Shown piece after piece: positions 17,492 through 25,598 of a stretch of 31,114 bases of DNA. The position numbers and the translations under genes are program-made. Source of the DNA: an uncultured Phycisphaerales bacterium (GTDB lineage Bacteria; Planctomycetota; Phycisphaerae; WQYP01); the NCBI GenBank assembly GCA_903868035.1, contig CAIPTQ010000055.1, positions 1-31,114 on the forward strand, in the 5' to 3' direction. How positions within the stretch are numbered: the first letter of the stretch is position 1; every line of letters starts with the position of its first letter. A model generated the notes under the pieces. That model had not been told where the DNA came from. It did not search any database and saw only the letters and a program-made list of their open reading frames with translations.

Positions 17492-18082
17492 ATGCCGCAG
17501 AACGCTTATACCGATGACCTGCCGGTGGAGTTGCAGCTTGATTTGCTGGTGGATGGCGAACTGGCCGAAGCCCGCCGGCGCGACTTGCTGGTCTCCCTGG
17601 ATGAACGTCCCGCCGGGTGGCGCGCCTTGGCGCTGCGTTTCCTGCAGCAGCAAACCGAAAAACAGTCCGTGCGCGCCCTGATGGCCGGTGGCAAACTGGT
17701 TCCCGTCGAGAACCCGCAGGCCCATCGCCCCATTATTGGCCGCATCGGCTGGTATCGTCTGACGGCGGTGGCCGCGGGGCTTTTCATCGCCGCCGGCACC
17801 GCGCTGGTCACACTGGTGGTCGTCAAACCCCTGGGCGTCGCGCCCACCCCCTCCCTGGCCGCCGAATTCCACACGGCCCTGCCCGCCGATGTCATTGCCA
17901 GCCCCAGCGCCGTGCCAGTCAGCGTGCCGGTCGTCCCAATAGGCGACAACGCCATGCTGTTACCGACCGCCCGGCCCGACAACAACGGCCGTGCCTCCAA
18001 GGATACCATTCTCATCCAATACGACGGCAAGGGCGGCTACATGGTGATCCCGGTCTCGACGTCCAAGACACCGGTTTATTGA
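17492..18082 (+). CDS. Anti-sigma factor-like single-pass membrane protein
   Basis: The start is two bases after the sigma stop with GGAGG just upstream, so the two are almost certainly co-expressed. The N-terminal 60 residues (LQLDLLVDGELAEARRRDLL, then LDERPAGWRALALRFLQQQ) resemble cytoplasmic sigma-binding domains of planctomycete anti-sigma factors, but there is no zinc-binding HxxxCxxC motif. A TM helix follows at about 92-112 (LTAVAAGLFIAAGTALVTLVV). The periplasmic remainder is Pro/Val-rich with no known fold. By inference it holds the preceding sigma factor inactive until a signal arrives. The evidence is context plus the short domain. Confidence 0.75.
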   Translation: MPQNAYTDDLPVELQLDLLVDGELAEARRRDLLVSLDERPAGWRALALRFLQQQTEKQSVRALMAGGKLVPVENPQAHRPIIGRIGWYRLTAVAAGLFIAAGTALVTLVVVKPLGVAPTPSLAAEFHTALPADVIASPSAVPVSVPVVPIGDNAMLLPTARPDNNGRASKDTILIQYDGKGGYMVIPVSTSKTPVY

Positions 18083-18091
18083 GGTTATTCC

Positions 18092-19090
18092 ATGCCGCAG
18101 TTGGCAATTCATTTTCTTCGTACACGCCGCTCCGCCCGGGCCGCCTGGGCATGCGCCATCGCCGCCGTCGCCCTGACCTGCGGCGTGACCCTGGCCCAAA
18201 ATCCCCCGGGCACGCTCCCGGCACCCACTGTTACGCTGCTCCCCACGGACACCCGCCCGCAATACTGGTTCGGCGTGGCCGTGGAGAACATCCCGCCGGC
18301 CATCGCCAAACAGCTCAAGCTCAAGGCCGAGCAAGGCGTGATGGTCATCGCCGTCTTCGCCGGCTCCCCCGCCGAGAAGGCCGGCCTCCGTGCCGACGAC
18401 CTGCTGATCGAACTCAACGGCACACCGCTGACCTCGCAGGAAGACCTCGCCCGCGCCGCCAACACGGCGAATCCGGCGAAGATCGCCACGAAGGCCTTGC
18501 CATCCCTCATGCTGGTCAGCAGCATCGTCTACCTCCGCGACGGGGACCACTTCACCGCGCGCCTTACGCCGGAACGCCGCCCCACCGACATGCTGGTCAG
18601 CGGCGCCAACAGCCAGCTTTTCACGCCCAACGCCAACGCCGCCCCGCGCCTGCCCGCGGTGCGCAACCTCGTGCTCTCCAACGGCAACAACGTGCAATAT
18701 GGCCCCGGCTATCAGATTGACGCCAACTCCCAGAGCAATCTGGTGCTCCGCGAAGCCGTCGGCACAGGCCAGGTCTCCCTCTCGCAGGAAACCGACGCGG
18801 TAGGCAACGTCAAAAACACCATCAGCGACAGCAAAAACACTTACGTCGTCGAAGCCGGGAAACTCGACCAGATTCCCGCCAACTACCGCGCCCTGGCCAG
18901 GCAAATGCTCGCCGGACCCCAAACCACCGCCGCCCCAATCCCCCTCAACGACCAACCCCAAACCGCCGACGACCGCCTCAAGCGCCTCGAACAGCAAAAT
19001 GAGGAGCTCAAGAAGCAGTTGGAGGAAGTCAAGGCCCTGCTGTTGAAAGCCAGTCCGCCCCCGGCGGGGCCGGTGCCGGTGAAACAATAA
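18092..19090 (+). CDS. Exported PDZ-domain protein with C-terminal coiled coil
   Basis: An N-terminal signal sequence (residues about 15-36, AAWACAIAAVALTCGVTLAQ) suggests export. A PDZ domain spans about 50-150 (YWFGVAVENIPPAIAKQLKL, GVMVIAVFAGSPAEKAGLRADDLLIELNG), with the typical carboxylate-binding region at its start. There is no serine protease triad, so it is a binding rather than a proteolytic protein. The C-terminus has a heptad-rich coiled coil (KRLEQQNEELKKQLEEVKAL) and a Pro-rich tail. ATG 18092 has GAGG upstream. It is nine bases after the anti-sigma gene and closes the sigma operon. A role sensing misfolded envelope proteins and signalling to the anti-sigma is plausible by analogy with PDZ-containing stress pathways, but is inference. 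Confidence 0.85.
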   Translation: MPQLAIHFLRTRRSARAAWACAIAAVALTCGVTLAQNPPGTLPAPTVTLLPTDTRPQYWFGVAVENIPPAIAKQLKLKAEQGVMVIAVFAGSPAEKAGLRADDLLIELNGTPLTSQEDLARAANTANPAKIATKALPSLMLVSSIVYLRDGDHFTARLTPERRPTDMLVSGANSQLFTPNANAAPRLPAVRNLVLSNGNNVQYGPGYQIDANSQSNLVLREAVGTGQVSLSQETDAVGNVKNTISDSKNTYVVEAGKLDQIPANYRALARQMLAGPQTTAAPIPLNDQPQTADDRLKRLEQQNEELKKQLEEVKALLLKASPPPAGPVPVKQ

Positions 19091-19114
19091 TCCATTCCCC
19101 TTTCCAGCCCCCTC

Positions 19115-19144
19115 TTGTCCATTTCGTCTCCGCGCTCTTATACT
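19115..19144 (+). promoter_or_regulatory. Likely promoter of the malectin lipoprotein gene
   Basis: TTGTCC (19115-19120) and TATACT (19139-19144) are 18 bases apart, 45 bases before the start codon at 19189. This is a reasonable sigma-70-type pair. Confidence 0.45.
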
Positions 19145-19188
19145 TCGCGCCATCTGAATTTGCCGTTTTTTAAGAAAGTGAGGATTCT

Positions 19189-19743
19189 ATGTTCCGCCCC
19201 GCGCGCTTCATGTTGTCACTGGGCCTGGGCGCGGTCATCGCCTTGGCCGGATGCCAGCTCCCCGGCGGCAATGCCCGGCCCGGCGCGGTGGGCAAGGTGA
19301 TACGCATCAATGCCGGCAGTACGACGGAATTCAAGGATTCCGCCGGCCAGATCTGGCTGGCGGACACGGGTTTCGCGGACGGCGATGTGGTCGATCGCGG
19401 GCCGGATCTGGCCATCGCCAAGACCAAGGATCCCTACCTGTATCGCACCGAACACTATGGCATGACGGCCTTCTCACAGACAGTCCCCAACGGCCGCTAC
19501 GTCGTGAAGCTCCACTTTGCCGAGACCTATGATGGCATCACGGACAAGGGCCAACGCGTCTTCTCGTTCACCGTCGAGGGCAGGGAATTCAAGGACTTCG
19601 ACGTGTGGGCCAAGGCCGGGGGCAACCAGACCGCCTACATCGAAACCGTGCCCGTCGACGTCAAGGACGGCAAGCTGGACATCCTCTTCACGGCCACCGA
19701 GCAGCAACCGGAGATCAACGCCATTGAGATCGTCCCGGACTGA
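19189..19743 (+). CDS. Malectin-domain lipoprotein
   Basis: The signal peptide ends in a lipobox (IALAGC, Cys at residue 22), so the protein should be lipid-anchored after cleavage. Residues about 38-183 match the malectin-like carbohydrate-binding fold: INAGSTTEFKDSAGQIWLAD, the central YRTEHYGM, VVKLHFAETYD, RVFSFTVEGREF, FTATEQQPEINAIEI. It probably binds polysaccharide or cell-surface glycan. ATG 19189 has GAGG eight bases upstream. It has its own promoter candidate and a 98-base gap from the sigma operon. The 3' end is convergent with, and three bases from, the next gene. Confidence 0.9.
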   Translation: MFRPARFMLSLGLGAVIALAGCQLPGGNARPGAVGKVIRINAGSTTEFKDSAGQIWLADTGFADGDVVDRGPDLAIAKTKDPYLYRTEHYGMTAFSQTVPNGRYVVKLHFAETYDGITDKGQRVFSFTVEGREFKDFDVWAKAGGNQTAYIETVPVDVKDGKLDILFTATEQQPEINAIEIVPD

Positions 19744-19746
19744 TAC

Positions 19747-21594
19747 TCACGGCAAATTCGGCAGCACCCCATCCGGCGGCCCCTGCAGCGCGCGTTGCAG
19801 CCGCGCGACCGCATCCTGCGTCGCGGTAATCGCCGCGATCGGCACATGCAGCTCCGCCGTCACCATCCGCCCGGACACCCCCAGGCTCATCACCACCGGC
19901 GGGGCGTTGGCCAGCGCCGCGCCCGGGGCCGGTTCCGCCGCCCCCGGTGCCAAGATGGCCTGCGCCAGCGTCACCCACCGCACGATCGGCAAATACATCA
20001 CCGCCACCGGATTGGCCACCACTTGGTCCTTGGTCGCCGTGATCTCCGGCATGGCGCCCAGGGCGTTGGTGTCCGCCTGCGCCGCGGTGATCGCCGACTC
20101 CATCAGGCTCAGCTCCGAGCCGTAGATCACCAGCACGCGCTTGCCCACCACGCCCATGTACGTGGTCAGCCCGTTGGGGCCGTACAACTTCTGCACCATG
20201 TCAAAACCCTGCCGGCTGGCCGCGGGGATCGGCTTGTCCGGCGTTTCGTCCCGCAGCGAGATTTTCACCATCATCTTGGCCAGCGGCACATCCTTGACCG
20301 TCAACGCATTGGGCGTGACCGTGACGGCCATCTTCAGGTCGGGATTCATGCCCTGGGCCAGCATGTTGTTGGCGCTCTGTATCTCCAAATCCAGCAGCTT
20401 CTTGGGATCGGACGTGTCAATCAAAAACGCCCCGTTCAGGTAGCCGTCCTTCCCCCGGGCCGGCGGTTCGAGCATCGTGAAACTCATGCCGTTGGTCAAC
20501 AGCATCATCTGTTTGACGGCATCAAAACTTTTCTTCAGTTCCGGCTGGCGCGCGTCCTTGGCCAGCGCCGGATCGGTGGCGATGCCGTTAAGCACATCCC
20601 CCACCACCCCGGCCATCGCGTCGCTGTTCCACTTGCCGCTGCCCGCCACCAGGAAACTACCCGCCGGCAGCCCCTTGAGCGACACGCCTCCCGCGCCGCC
20701 CGCCTGGGCGGCCACAAACTTGCCCATCGGGCTGCCGGCCTTGAAGTCCGTGATCAGCCCCAAGGTGGCGCCGGAATCCGTCAGCCGCACCGTCAGCATG
20801 CTCGCGCCCGCATCCAGGAAGAACCGCTTGCCGAAGTCGAACACCAGGTTCAGGCCGTGCTTCTCCAGCGTGCTGGTCAGCGCGTCGCCGCCGTTGATGA
20901 AGTTCGTCAGGTCGCGCATCCCCGAGATGTTCGTGTGCTGGGTGTCCAGCCATTTGTCCACGCCCGCGCCCAGTTTCTCCACATTGCCCCAGAGCACCAG
21001 GTCGTTGGCCTCGAACACCTTGAGCGTCTCGGCAGTGGCGGTCTTGGAGAACGAATCGCCCCGCGCGATATACGCCGCCAAATCCTCCTTCTTCTGCGCC
21101 AGCGCCACCCACTTGTCCGCCACCACCGTGATGTAATATTTCACCTCCGGATTCTGCGGCAGGGTCACCTCCGAAATGCCGTCCTTGTCCGGCTTGGTCG
21201 GATTGAACTTCTCCGTCAGCAAGCCCGCATTGGTCGTGGGCACCAGCAGCACCGCCGGCGGCATGGCGTCAAAGTACGCCGTGCCGGCGCGATCCGCCCC
21301 GGGCTTGAGCAACACCAGCGCCACCGACCCGTTGGCGTCAAAACCCGCCGTGATCCCCACGCTGCGCGTCAGCGACCCCAGGAGATCCGGCGGCAACGGC
21401 AACTGCAACCGTGTGGCGGCATTGGAAACCTTAATGGCGACCGTCCGGGGATTGTTGAGTACGACCACCCCGTAGGCGTCGCCGGGTATCTGCTTGAGCA
21501 CCTCCGGTTCGGCCGCCCGCGCCGCCGCCACGGCTGTTGCCAGCAGCGCCACCGCCAGGAGCCGGGTCTGATGCAGGAATGATTTTCGGAGCAT
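19747..21594 (-). CDS. Secreted DUF3352-like protein
   Basis: A signal peptide (residues about 1-28, LLAVALLATAVAAARAAEP) is followed by a long domain that resembles DUF3352 proteins common in planctomycetes: IPGDAYGVVVLNNPRTV near the mature N-terminus, then alternating beta-strand and helix blocks (VALAQKKEDLAAYI, GAGVDKWLDTQ, LRLTDSGATLGL-like). The biochemical role of the family is unknown. I chose ATG 21594 because AGGA lies eight bases upstream; the in-frame ATG at 21606 has no such site. It is 615 residues long and transcribed toward the malectin gene, with which it forms a tight convergent pair. A possible -35 (TTGACG near 21670) lies upstream. Confidence 0.82.
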   Translation of the reverse strand: MLRKSFLHQTRLLAVALLATAVAAARAAEPEVLKQIPGDAYGVVVLNNPRTVAIKVSNAATRLQLPLPPDLLGSLTRSVGITAGFDANGSVALVLLKPGADRAGTAYFDAMPPAVLLVPTTNAGLLTEKFNPTKPDKDGISEVTLPQNPEVKYYITVVADKWVALAQKKEDLAAYIARGDSFSKTATAETLKVFEANDLVLWGNVEKLGAGVDKWLDTQHTNISGMRDLTNFINGGDALTSTLEKHGLNLVFDFGKRFFLDAGASMLTVRLTDSGATLGLITDFKAGSPMGKFVAAQAGGAGGVSLKGLPAGSFLVAGSGKWNSDAMAGVVGDVLNGIATDPALAKDARQPELKKSFDAVKQMMLLTNGMSFTMLEPPARGKDGYLNGAFLIDTSDPKKLLDLEIQSANNMLAQGMNPDLKMAVTVTPNALTVKDVPLAKMMVKISLRDETPDKPIPAASRQGFDMVQKLYGPNGLTTYMGVVGKRVLVIYGSELSLMESAITAAQADTNALGAMPEITATKDQVVANPVAVMYLPIVRWVTLAQAILAPGAAEPAPGAALANAPPVVMSLGVSGRMVTAELHVPIAAITATQDAVARLQRALQGPPDGVLPNLP

Positions 21595-21906
21595 GATGAT
21601 CCTCATTTCGGAAAAATCTCGGCCTTATAGGCCCATCCTCATATCTTCGCTGGGAACCCCAGCCCGTCAAGTTTGCGAACCCGGGATCAGGGGACGCCCA
21701 TAAAAGGCTTCCCATTGTTCATTATACACCCTGCGGAAGCGTCCGGTGACGTGCCGCGGGCCTCCCTTGTGATTATTGGAACAAACCCAGACTATTCTTA
21801 GAGAAAATAATTCCGGATTTTTGTTGCATTTGCCGCGCCCACTACGTAACACTTAGGTTGCCGGACGAGGAATGGTATTTCAGTTTCCGCTTAACGGAGT
21901 AGCACC
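21595..21906. other. Divergent intergenic region
   Basis: This gap separates the minus-strand DUF3352-like gene from the plus-strand 48-residue ORF. It should hold promoters for both. On the minus strand TTGACG (21670-21665) and TATAAG (21629-21624) are seen but are too far apart to pair. On the plus strand TTGCAT (21824-21829) is followed after 17 bases by TAACAC, a weak match. No gene was recognised. Confidence 0.5.
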
Positions 21907-22053
21907 ATGCCCCATCGTCGCACTTCTGGCGCCAAGGTCCGCAGTCACAAAATCGGCATCGGCAATTCACGGTATGTCCGTGGCAAGCAGGCGCGGCTGC
22001 AAAACCGCCGCTTGCTCATGGACTACTTCCGAATTGGCGATCTGCTCGCATAG
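21907..22053 (+). CDS. Small basic protein, 48 aa, unknown function
   Basis: ATG 21907 has GGAG seven bases upstream. The frame encodes 48 residues to a TAG at 22051-22053. The product is strongly basic (MPHRRTSGAKVRSHKIGIG start, then RYVRGKQARLQNRR) and ends in a hydrophobic, slightly acidic tail (FRIGDLLA). The charge pattern suggests RNA, ribosome or DNA contact, but I do not recognise the family. The stop codon sits inside a 6-bp perfect stem (TAGCCG-CGGA-CGGCTA, 22051-22066), and a larger hairpin follows at 22097-22138. Confidence 0.55.
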   Translation: MPHRRTSGAKVRSHKIGIGNSRYVRGKQARLQNRRLLMDYFRIGDLLA

Positions 22054-22096
22054 CCGCGGACGGCTACGCACAATCAGCAGGGGGGAAAGGTCTGGC

Positions 22097-22138
22097 CTCC
22101 GTGGGATGCCGCCCCGAAGAATGACGGGCGGCACGGAG
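22097..22138 (+). terminator. Long GC-rich hairpin downstream of the 48-residue ORF
   Basis: Inverted segments CTCCGT (22097-22102) plus GCCGCCC (22108-22114) pair with GGGCGGC (22126-22132) plus ACGGAG (22133-22138), giving a 13-bp stem with a one-sided bulge. It is followed by a moderately T-rich stretch (GTGTTTCGTTT) rather than a clean T-run. It may be a terminator or part of a repeat. Confidence 0.4.
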
Positions 22139-22249
22139 ACCGTGTTTCGTTTCCCCTGGCGCCCACGCGTATAGCACGCGCGCGGCGTCAGGGGGAGCGA
22201 AGTATTCTGGTCCGGGGTCCGGATTCCATTTAAGCTCACACCCCTCAAG

Positions 22250-22271
22250 CCCAGGGATTCCAATCCCTGGG
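22250..22271. repeat. Perfect 9-bp hairpin (CCCAGGGAT/ATCCCTGGG)
   Basis: A perfect stem with loop TCCA lies 35 bases beyond the stop of the sulfite reductase-like gene on the minus strand. It could terminate that transcript, but no T-run follows. It resembles short dispersed palindromes of this kind of genome. Confidence 0.6.
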
Positions 22272-22305
22272 CCCACGTGTTCGCTCTTGTGCAGTTGGCC
22301 GGCGA

Positions 22306-22986
22306 TCACGCGCTTTTCGTCGCCGCTTCGGTCGCGTCGCGCAACTTCTTGAACGACACCCGGTCAATCAAATCCCCCAACCGTTCCCCCGGTTCCGCAT
22401 TATTCGAAAAAAACGTCACCAGCGCCTCCACAATCGCCAGCGCCCGCGCCGTCGGCACCTCCTCCTCCAGCAGCGGCTTGGCGATCCGCGGATTCATTCC
22501 CCCGCTCCCACCCACCACCACCGTCCACCCATGCCGGCCGCCGATCAATCCAATGTCCTTGAATCCCGTTTCCGAACACTGGTTCGGACACCCCGACACC
22601 CCGATCTTCATCTTCCCCGGCAGATGCTTGCCGTGATATTTGGCGTCCAGTTCCAGCCCCACTTGCAGCGAATCCTGCCAGGCCCGCTTGCAGAACTGCG
22701 TCCCCGGACACGCCTTCACCGACCGCACCACGTCCCCGGTCAAGTGCCCCGGCCGGTACTCGCCGAACTCCTTCCACACCCGGTCCACATCCTCCTCCTT
22801 GATCCCCACGATCGCGATCCGCTGCGCCGACGTACACTTCAATGCCGCCGCATGATACTTCTCCGCCACCTCCGCGATCTTCCGCAGCATCGCCGGCGAC
22901 ACCACCCCACAAGGCAAATGCGGCGCCACCGCATACGACTTGCGGTCCCGCTGAATCACCACGCCTCTTTGACCGTCCTGCAGCAT
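22306..22986 (-). CDS. Small siroheme/[4Fe-4S] sulfite or nitrite reductase-like protein
   Basis: The protein has the ferredoxin-like half domain (residues about 1-80) and the siroheme-Fe-S domain of the nitrite/sulfite reductase family. The four cluster ligands are visible as C93-X5-C99 (ACPGTQFCKR) and C133-X3-C137 (SGCPNQCSE). At 226 residues it is less than half the length of typical assimilatory SiR or NirA (which hold two such repeats), but fits the small one-repeat proteins of the low-spin assimilatory-type sulfite reductase described in Desulfovibrio. Electron donor and substrate cannot be told from sequence. ATG 22986 has GGAGG close upstream. No siroheme synthesis or ferredoxin gene adjoins. 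Confidence 0.9.
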   Translation of the reverse strand: MLQDGQRGVVIQRDRKSYAVAPHLPCGVVSPAMLRKIAEVAEKYHAAALKCTSAQRIAIVGIKEEDVDRVWKEFGEYRPGHLTGDVVRSVKACPGTQFCKRAWQDSLQVGLELDAKYHGKHLPGKMKIGVSGCPNQCSETGFKDIGLIGGRHGWTVVVGGSGGMNPRIAKPLLEEEVPTARALAIVEALVTFFSNNAEPGERLGDLIDRVSFKKLRDATEAATKSA

Positions 22987-23021
22987 TGCAACCTCCGATT
23001 GGGAATAAGGGACTGATTGAT

Positions 23022-23027
23022 CCTATA
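23022..23027 (-). promoter_or_regulatory. Possible -10 box of the reductase gene
   Basis: TATAGG on the minus strand lies about 35 bases before the start at 22986. TTGCGT occurs 15 bases further upstream, which is shorter than ideal spacing. Weak support only. Confidence 0.25.
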
Positions 23028-23056
23028 TTTTCCAATCGAAGGACGCAACCGCTCGC

Positions 23057-24601
23057 TTACTGCGGCACCTGAATCACCAGATCATTGTGGGAAATGTTCC
23101 CCTTCTCCGGCGGCTTGCCGCCATCGTCCTTGCGATCCACCCCCACGGAATACAGCATGTACCCCGCCTCCGTCTTCCGGTAGCGCAATGGCTGCTGGCT
23201 GAAAATGTCCTCCGGCACCATCGCCAGATACCGCGGCGCCAACACCGCCAACGTTTCGGGATAGGCGCCGCTGTCCGCCCGATATTCTGCCAGCGCCAAG
23301 GCCAATCGCGTAAGTTCCGCGGTCATTTCACGCACGTCACAGAGCACGAACGATTTGCCAAAGGATGGCACACAATGGGACGCAATCCATCGCGCCGGGT
23401 CCGCCATGCGGCCTTGATAGCGTTTGCCATATGCGTCTAGCGCCGCCTCCACTGCCGCCGCGCGGTCTTCCCGCTGCCATGCCGTGGGTGCCCGCACGGC
23501 TTCAACATATTGATCCATGAATGCATTGGCATCCCGCAGCGCCGCATTGAAATGTGCCGGCCGCAAGCGCCAATACAAGGCTTTGAGCACCGGTGGAACG
23601 GCGTCGTCCTCGTTCGGCGTTTCCCCAAGCACTTCCATCATGGTAGTCTTCCCGTACTGCTTGGAAGCATAAATCATTAAATCCAGCGTGACAAATCGCA
23701 CGAAATCAATCTGCTTCTCCATCGTCGGCCACGGTGCGAGCGCATCCCATTCGGCGATGAACTGCCGCAATTGCGCCGCCGGCAAATCCGGACTGGCCGC
23801 CAGCGTCGCATACGCCCGCAGCGCCATATGATCAATCGCTGCCGCCGCAAAATATTCCACCAACGACCACCCTTGCGCCATCAGTCGCGCCATCTTTTGG
23901 CACGCAAGTATATCCGCCTGCGCCTCGGCGAAACGCTTCTCGTGAATCTCCCACATCGCCCGCGTGATAACCATATGACACAACGCCCGCACTTGTCCCA
24001 TCCGGGGGAGCGGAACATGAACCATCAGGTCAGACTTGGAACTCAGCACCGGTGCGTACCAACGGGGCCGTGCGACGATCGCCGGCACCAAACGAAGCAT
24101 CTTCTCATTGCCGCCCAGCCAAGCCATCGCATCCGGATGCTCCGCCGCGGACCACGGATGCGTGAGGACCAAATCCGCCTCCTTCGTCCGTTCTTCCGTA
24201 TACTCTGCGGGCGGAATTTTGGCTCTCAAATATTCTTCAAAATAGGTTACGTTTCGCGGTTCCGTCGGCACCTTAAGCGAAAGGCGCGTGTAGTATTCCG
24301 TTAGGATGACCGGTTGCCCAGTCTCGGATGTGCCGCCAAGGGGCGTGATCGCTTCCAGGAACGGTATGAACGCATTGTTCTCCGCCGTCACCCCTTCGCG
24401 GGCGCGATCGTCGATGTACTGAATGTAGTCCGGCATCCCATCGGGCTTCAGTGGGGCGGTGATATACGTGGTCTGGGGGCTGATGGAGATATGCCGCCAG
24501 ATGCGCACCCACGTCAGGTCAATCGCCAGCAACACCAACAGTGTGCAGGCGACGTAAATGTACACCCGAAAGCGACGCGTCTTGGGGAGACGGATTTTCA
24601 T
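23057..24601 (-). CDS. Membrane-anchored protein, 514 aa, with pseudopilin-like C-terminal segment
   Basis: An N-terminal TM helix (residues about 13-32, VYIYVACTLLVLLAIDLTWV) anchors a large extracytoplasmic helical region rich in Ala, Trp and charged residues (blocks such as HPDAMAWLGGNEKMLRLVPA, IHEKRFAEAQADILACQK). The last 75 residues (ALAEYRADSGAYPETLAVLA, VPEDIFSQQPLRYRKT, GYMLYSVGVDRKDDGG) resemble the C-terminal part of type II secretion GspG-like pseudopilins and of many planctomycete hypothetical proteins with that ending. ATG 24601 has GGAG six bases upstream. It lies 42 bases after the anti-sigma-like gene and is probably in the same operon. Function unknown. Confidence 0.82.
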   Translation of the reverse strand: MKIRLPKTRRFRVYIYVACTLLVLLAIDLTWVRIWRHISISPQTTYITAPLKPDGMPDYIQYIDDRAREGVTAENNAFIPFLEAITPLGGTSETGQPVILTEYYTRLSLKVPTEPRNVTYFEEYLRAKIPPAEYTEERTKEADLVLTHPWSAAEHPDAMAWLGGNEKMLRLVPAIVARPRWYAPVLSSKSDLMVHVPLPRMGQVRALCHMVITRAMWEIHEKRFAEAQADILACQKMARLMAQGWSLVEYFAAAAIDHMALRAYATLAASPDLPAAQLRQFIAEWDALAPWPTMEKQIDFVRFVTLDLMIYASKQYGKTTMMEVLGETPNEDDAVPPVLKALYWRLRPAHFNAALRDANAFMDQYVEAVRAPTAWQREDRAAAVEAALDAYGKRYQGRMADPARWIASHCVPSFGKSFVLCDVREMTAELTRLALALAEYRADSGAYPETLAVLAPRYLAMVPEDIFSQQPLRYRKTEAGYMLYSVGVDRKDDGGKPPEKGNISHNDLVIQVPQ

Positions 24602-24643
24602 AAGCGCTCCAGATCAAAGGGTATCGGGGGTAATCGGCTGGCG

Positions 24644-24973
24644 TCACTGCGGATGCGTGGGATCAAAGGGATCCCGCCCTGCCGCCAACTGGGCCATGTA
24701 TTCTTGCGTTTGCGCCAGGACTGACGCCTGATGCGGTTGCTGATCATTGGGCGTTTTATTGCCGATAAAATCGAGTGCCAACAGCGAAACAATCACCACC
24801 GCCGCCGCCGCCCCCAACGACATCGCGGACCACAAAAACCGATCCGCCCGCGCCATCCGCATGTCTTGCCGCGCCTGCCCCAGCGCCGCCTCAATCCTCC
24901 CGCGCACCGCATCGGGCGCCCCCACCGGCACAAACTGCCGCAACTCATCTTCCAATGGCGATCGTTCACTCAT
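24644..24973 (-). CDS. Anti-sigma-like single-pass membrane protein (second module)
   Basis: This 109-residue protein has a cytoplasmic N-terminus (about 1-45, EDELRQFVPVGAPDAVRGRI), a TM helix at about 47-69 (LWSAMSLGAAAAVVIVSLLAL) and a short Gln-rich outside tail. Its ATG overlaps the end of the sigma gene by eight bases (ATGAGTGA), so translation is coupled. By context it is probably the membrane inhibitor of that sigma factor. It lacks a zinc-finger motif, and sequence evidence alone would be weak. Confidence 0.72.
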   Translation of the reverse strand: MSERSPLEDELRQFVPVGAPDAVRGRIEAALGQARQDMRMARADRFLWSAMSLGAAAAVVIVSLLALDFIGNKTPNDQQPHQASVLAQTQEYMAQLAAGRDPFDPTHPQ

Positions 24974-25469
24974 GGGTCACCTCCGATGCCAACAGCGTCT
25001 GCATCCGCTCAATCGCATACCGGTATCGCGAGGCCGCCGTGTTCGCCGGGACATGCAGCGCCTCGGCAATCTGCGCGAACGTCAACTCCGACCACACCTT
25101 GAGCACCAGCACCTCGCGCTGTTCCTGCGGCAGGGCCGCCAGCGCCGCCTCCAACACCTGACGGCGATCATCCAACTCCACCGGCCCCGCAAACAGCGCC
25201 ACCGGCACCACCGCACGCTCGCGCGTCTGCCGGGCCACGCGCGACCGCCGCAAATCCAGCGCCGCCGACCGCACGCACGTGAACAGGTATGCCGTCAGGT
25301 CGCGTGCCCGCGCCCGCGTTTGCCAGAACTTCACGAACCCTTCCTGCAGGGCATCCTGGGCCTCTTCGGTCGTGGCGAGGTATTGCCGCGCCAGCAGCAG
25401 CAACCCCGCCTGATGCCGGTTGAACCAGGATTGCCAGGCGTGGGGGGGATTGGATTCCGCTTCAAGCAC
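24966..25469 (-). CDS. ECF-type RNA polymerase sigma factor (second module)
   Basis: Region 2 spans about residues 12-75 (WQSWFNRHQAGLLLLARQYL, EEAQDALQEGFVKFW, DLTAYLFTCVRSAALDLRR). Region 4 spans about 105-160 (LEAALAALPQEQREVLVLKV, FAQIAEALHVPANTAASRYR helix-turn-helix). At 167 residues it is a typical minimal ECF sigma. The start is GTG 25469, with GAGGG four bases upstream. The anti-sigma-like gene overlaps its 3' end, and the large TM protein follows, so three genes form one operon on the minus strand. It is divergent from the two-TM protein at 25599, with 129 bases between. Confidence 0.92.
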   Translation of the reverse strand: MLEAESNPPHAWQSWFNRHQAGLLLLARQYLATTEEAQDALQEGFVKFWQTRARARDLTAYLFTCVRSAALDLRRSRVARQTRERAVVPVALFAGPVELDDRRQVLEAALAALPQEQREVLVLKVWSELTFAQIAEALHVPANTAASRYRYAIERMQTLLASEVTHE

Positions 25470-25598
25470 TGATCCCTCGCTGGAGTAATAGACGGAGCCG
25501 CGGGTAGGTTTTGTCTATCCATCATACCTTCCTTCCCCAGTGGCATTCCGCCTTGCCCGCTCCTATATTGGCGCACGTCCGTTTTTCCAAAGGAACCC

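Noticed and set aside
19795..21582. A 595-codon plus-strand frame opposite the DUF3352-like gene
   Set aside because: The His/Arg/Gln-rich product has no signal or domain, and the minus strand has a signal peptide and a plausible start.
22064..22309. Minus-strand frame of 81 codons beyond the sulfite reductase-like gene
   Set aside because: It runs through the two hairpins at 22097-22138 and 22250-22271, so its text derives from palindromic DNA.
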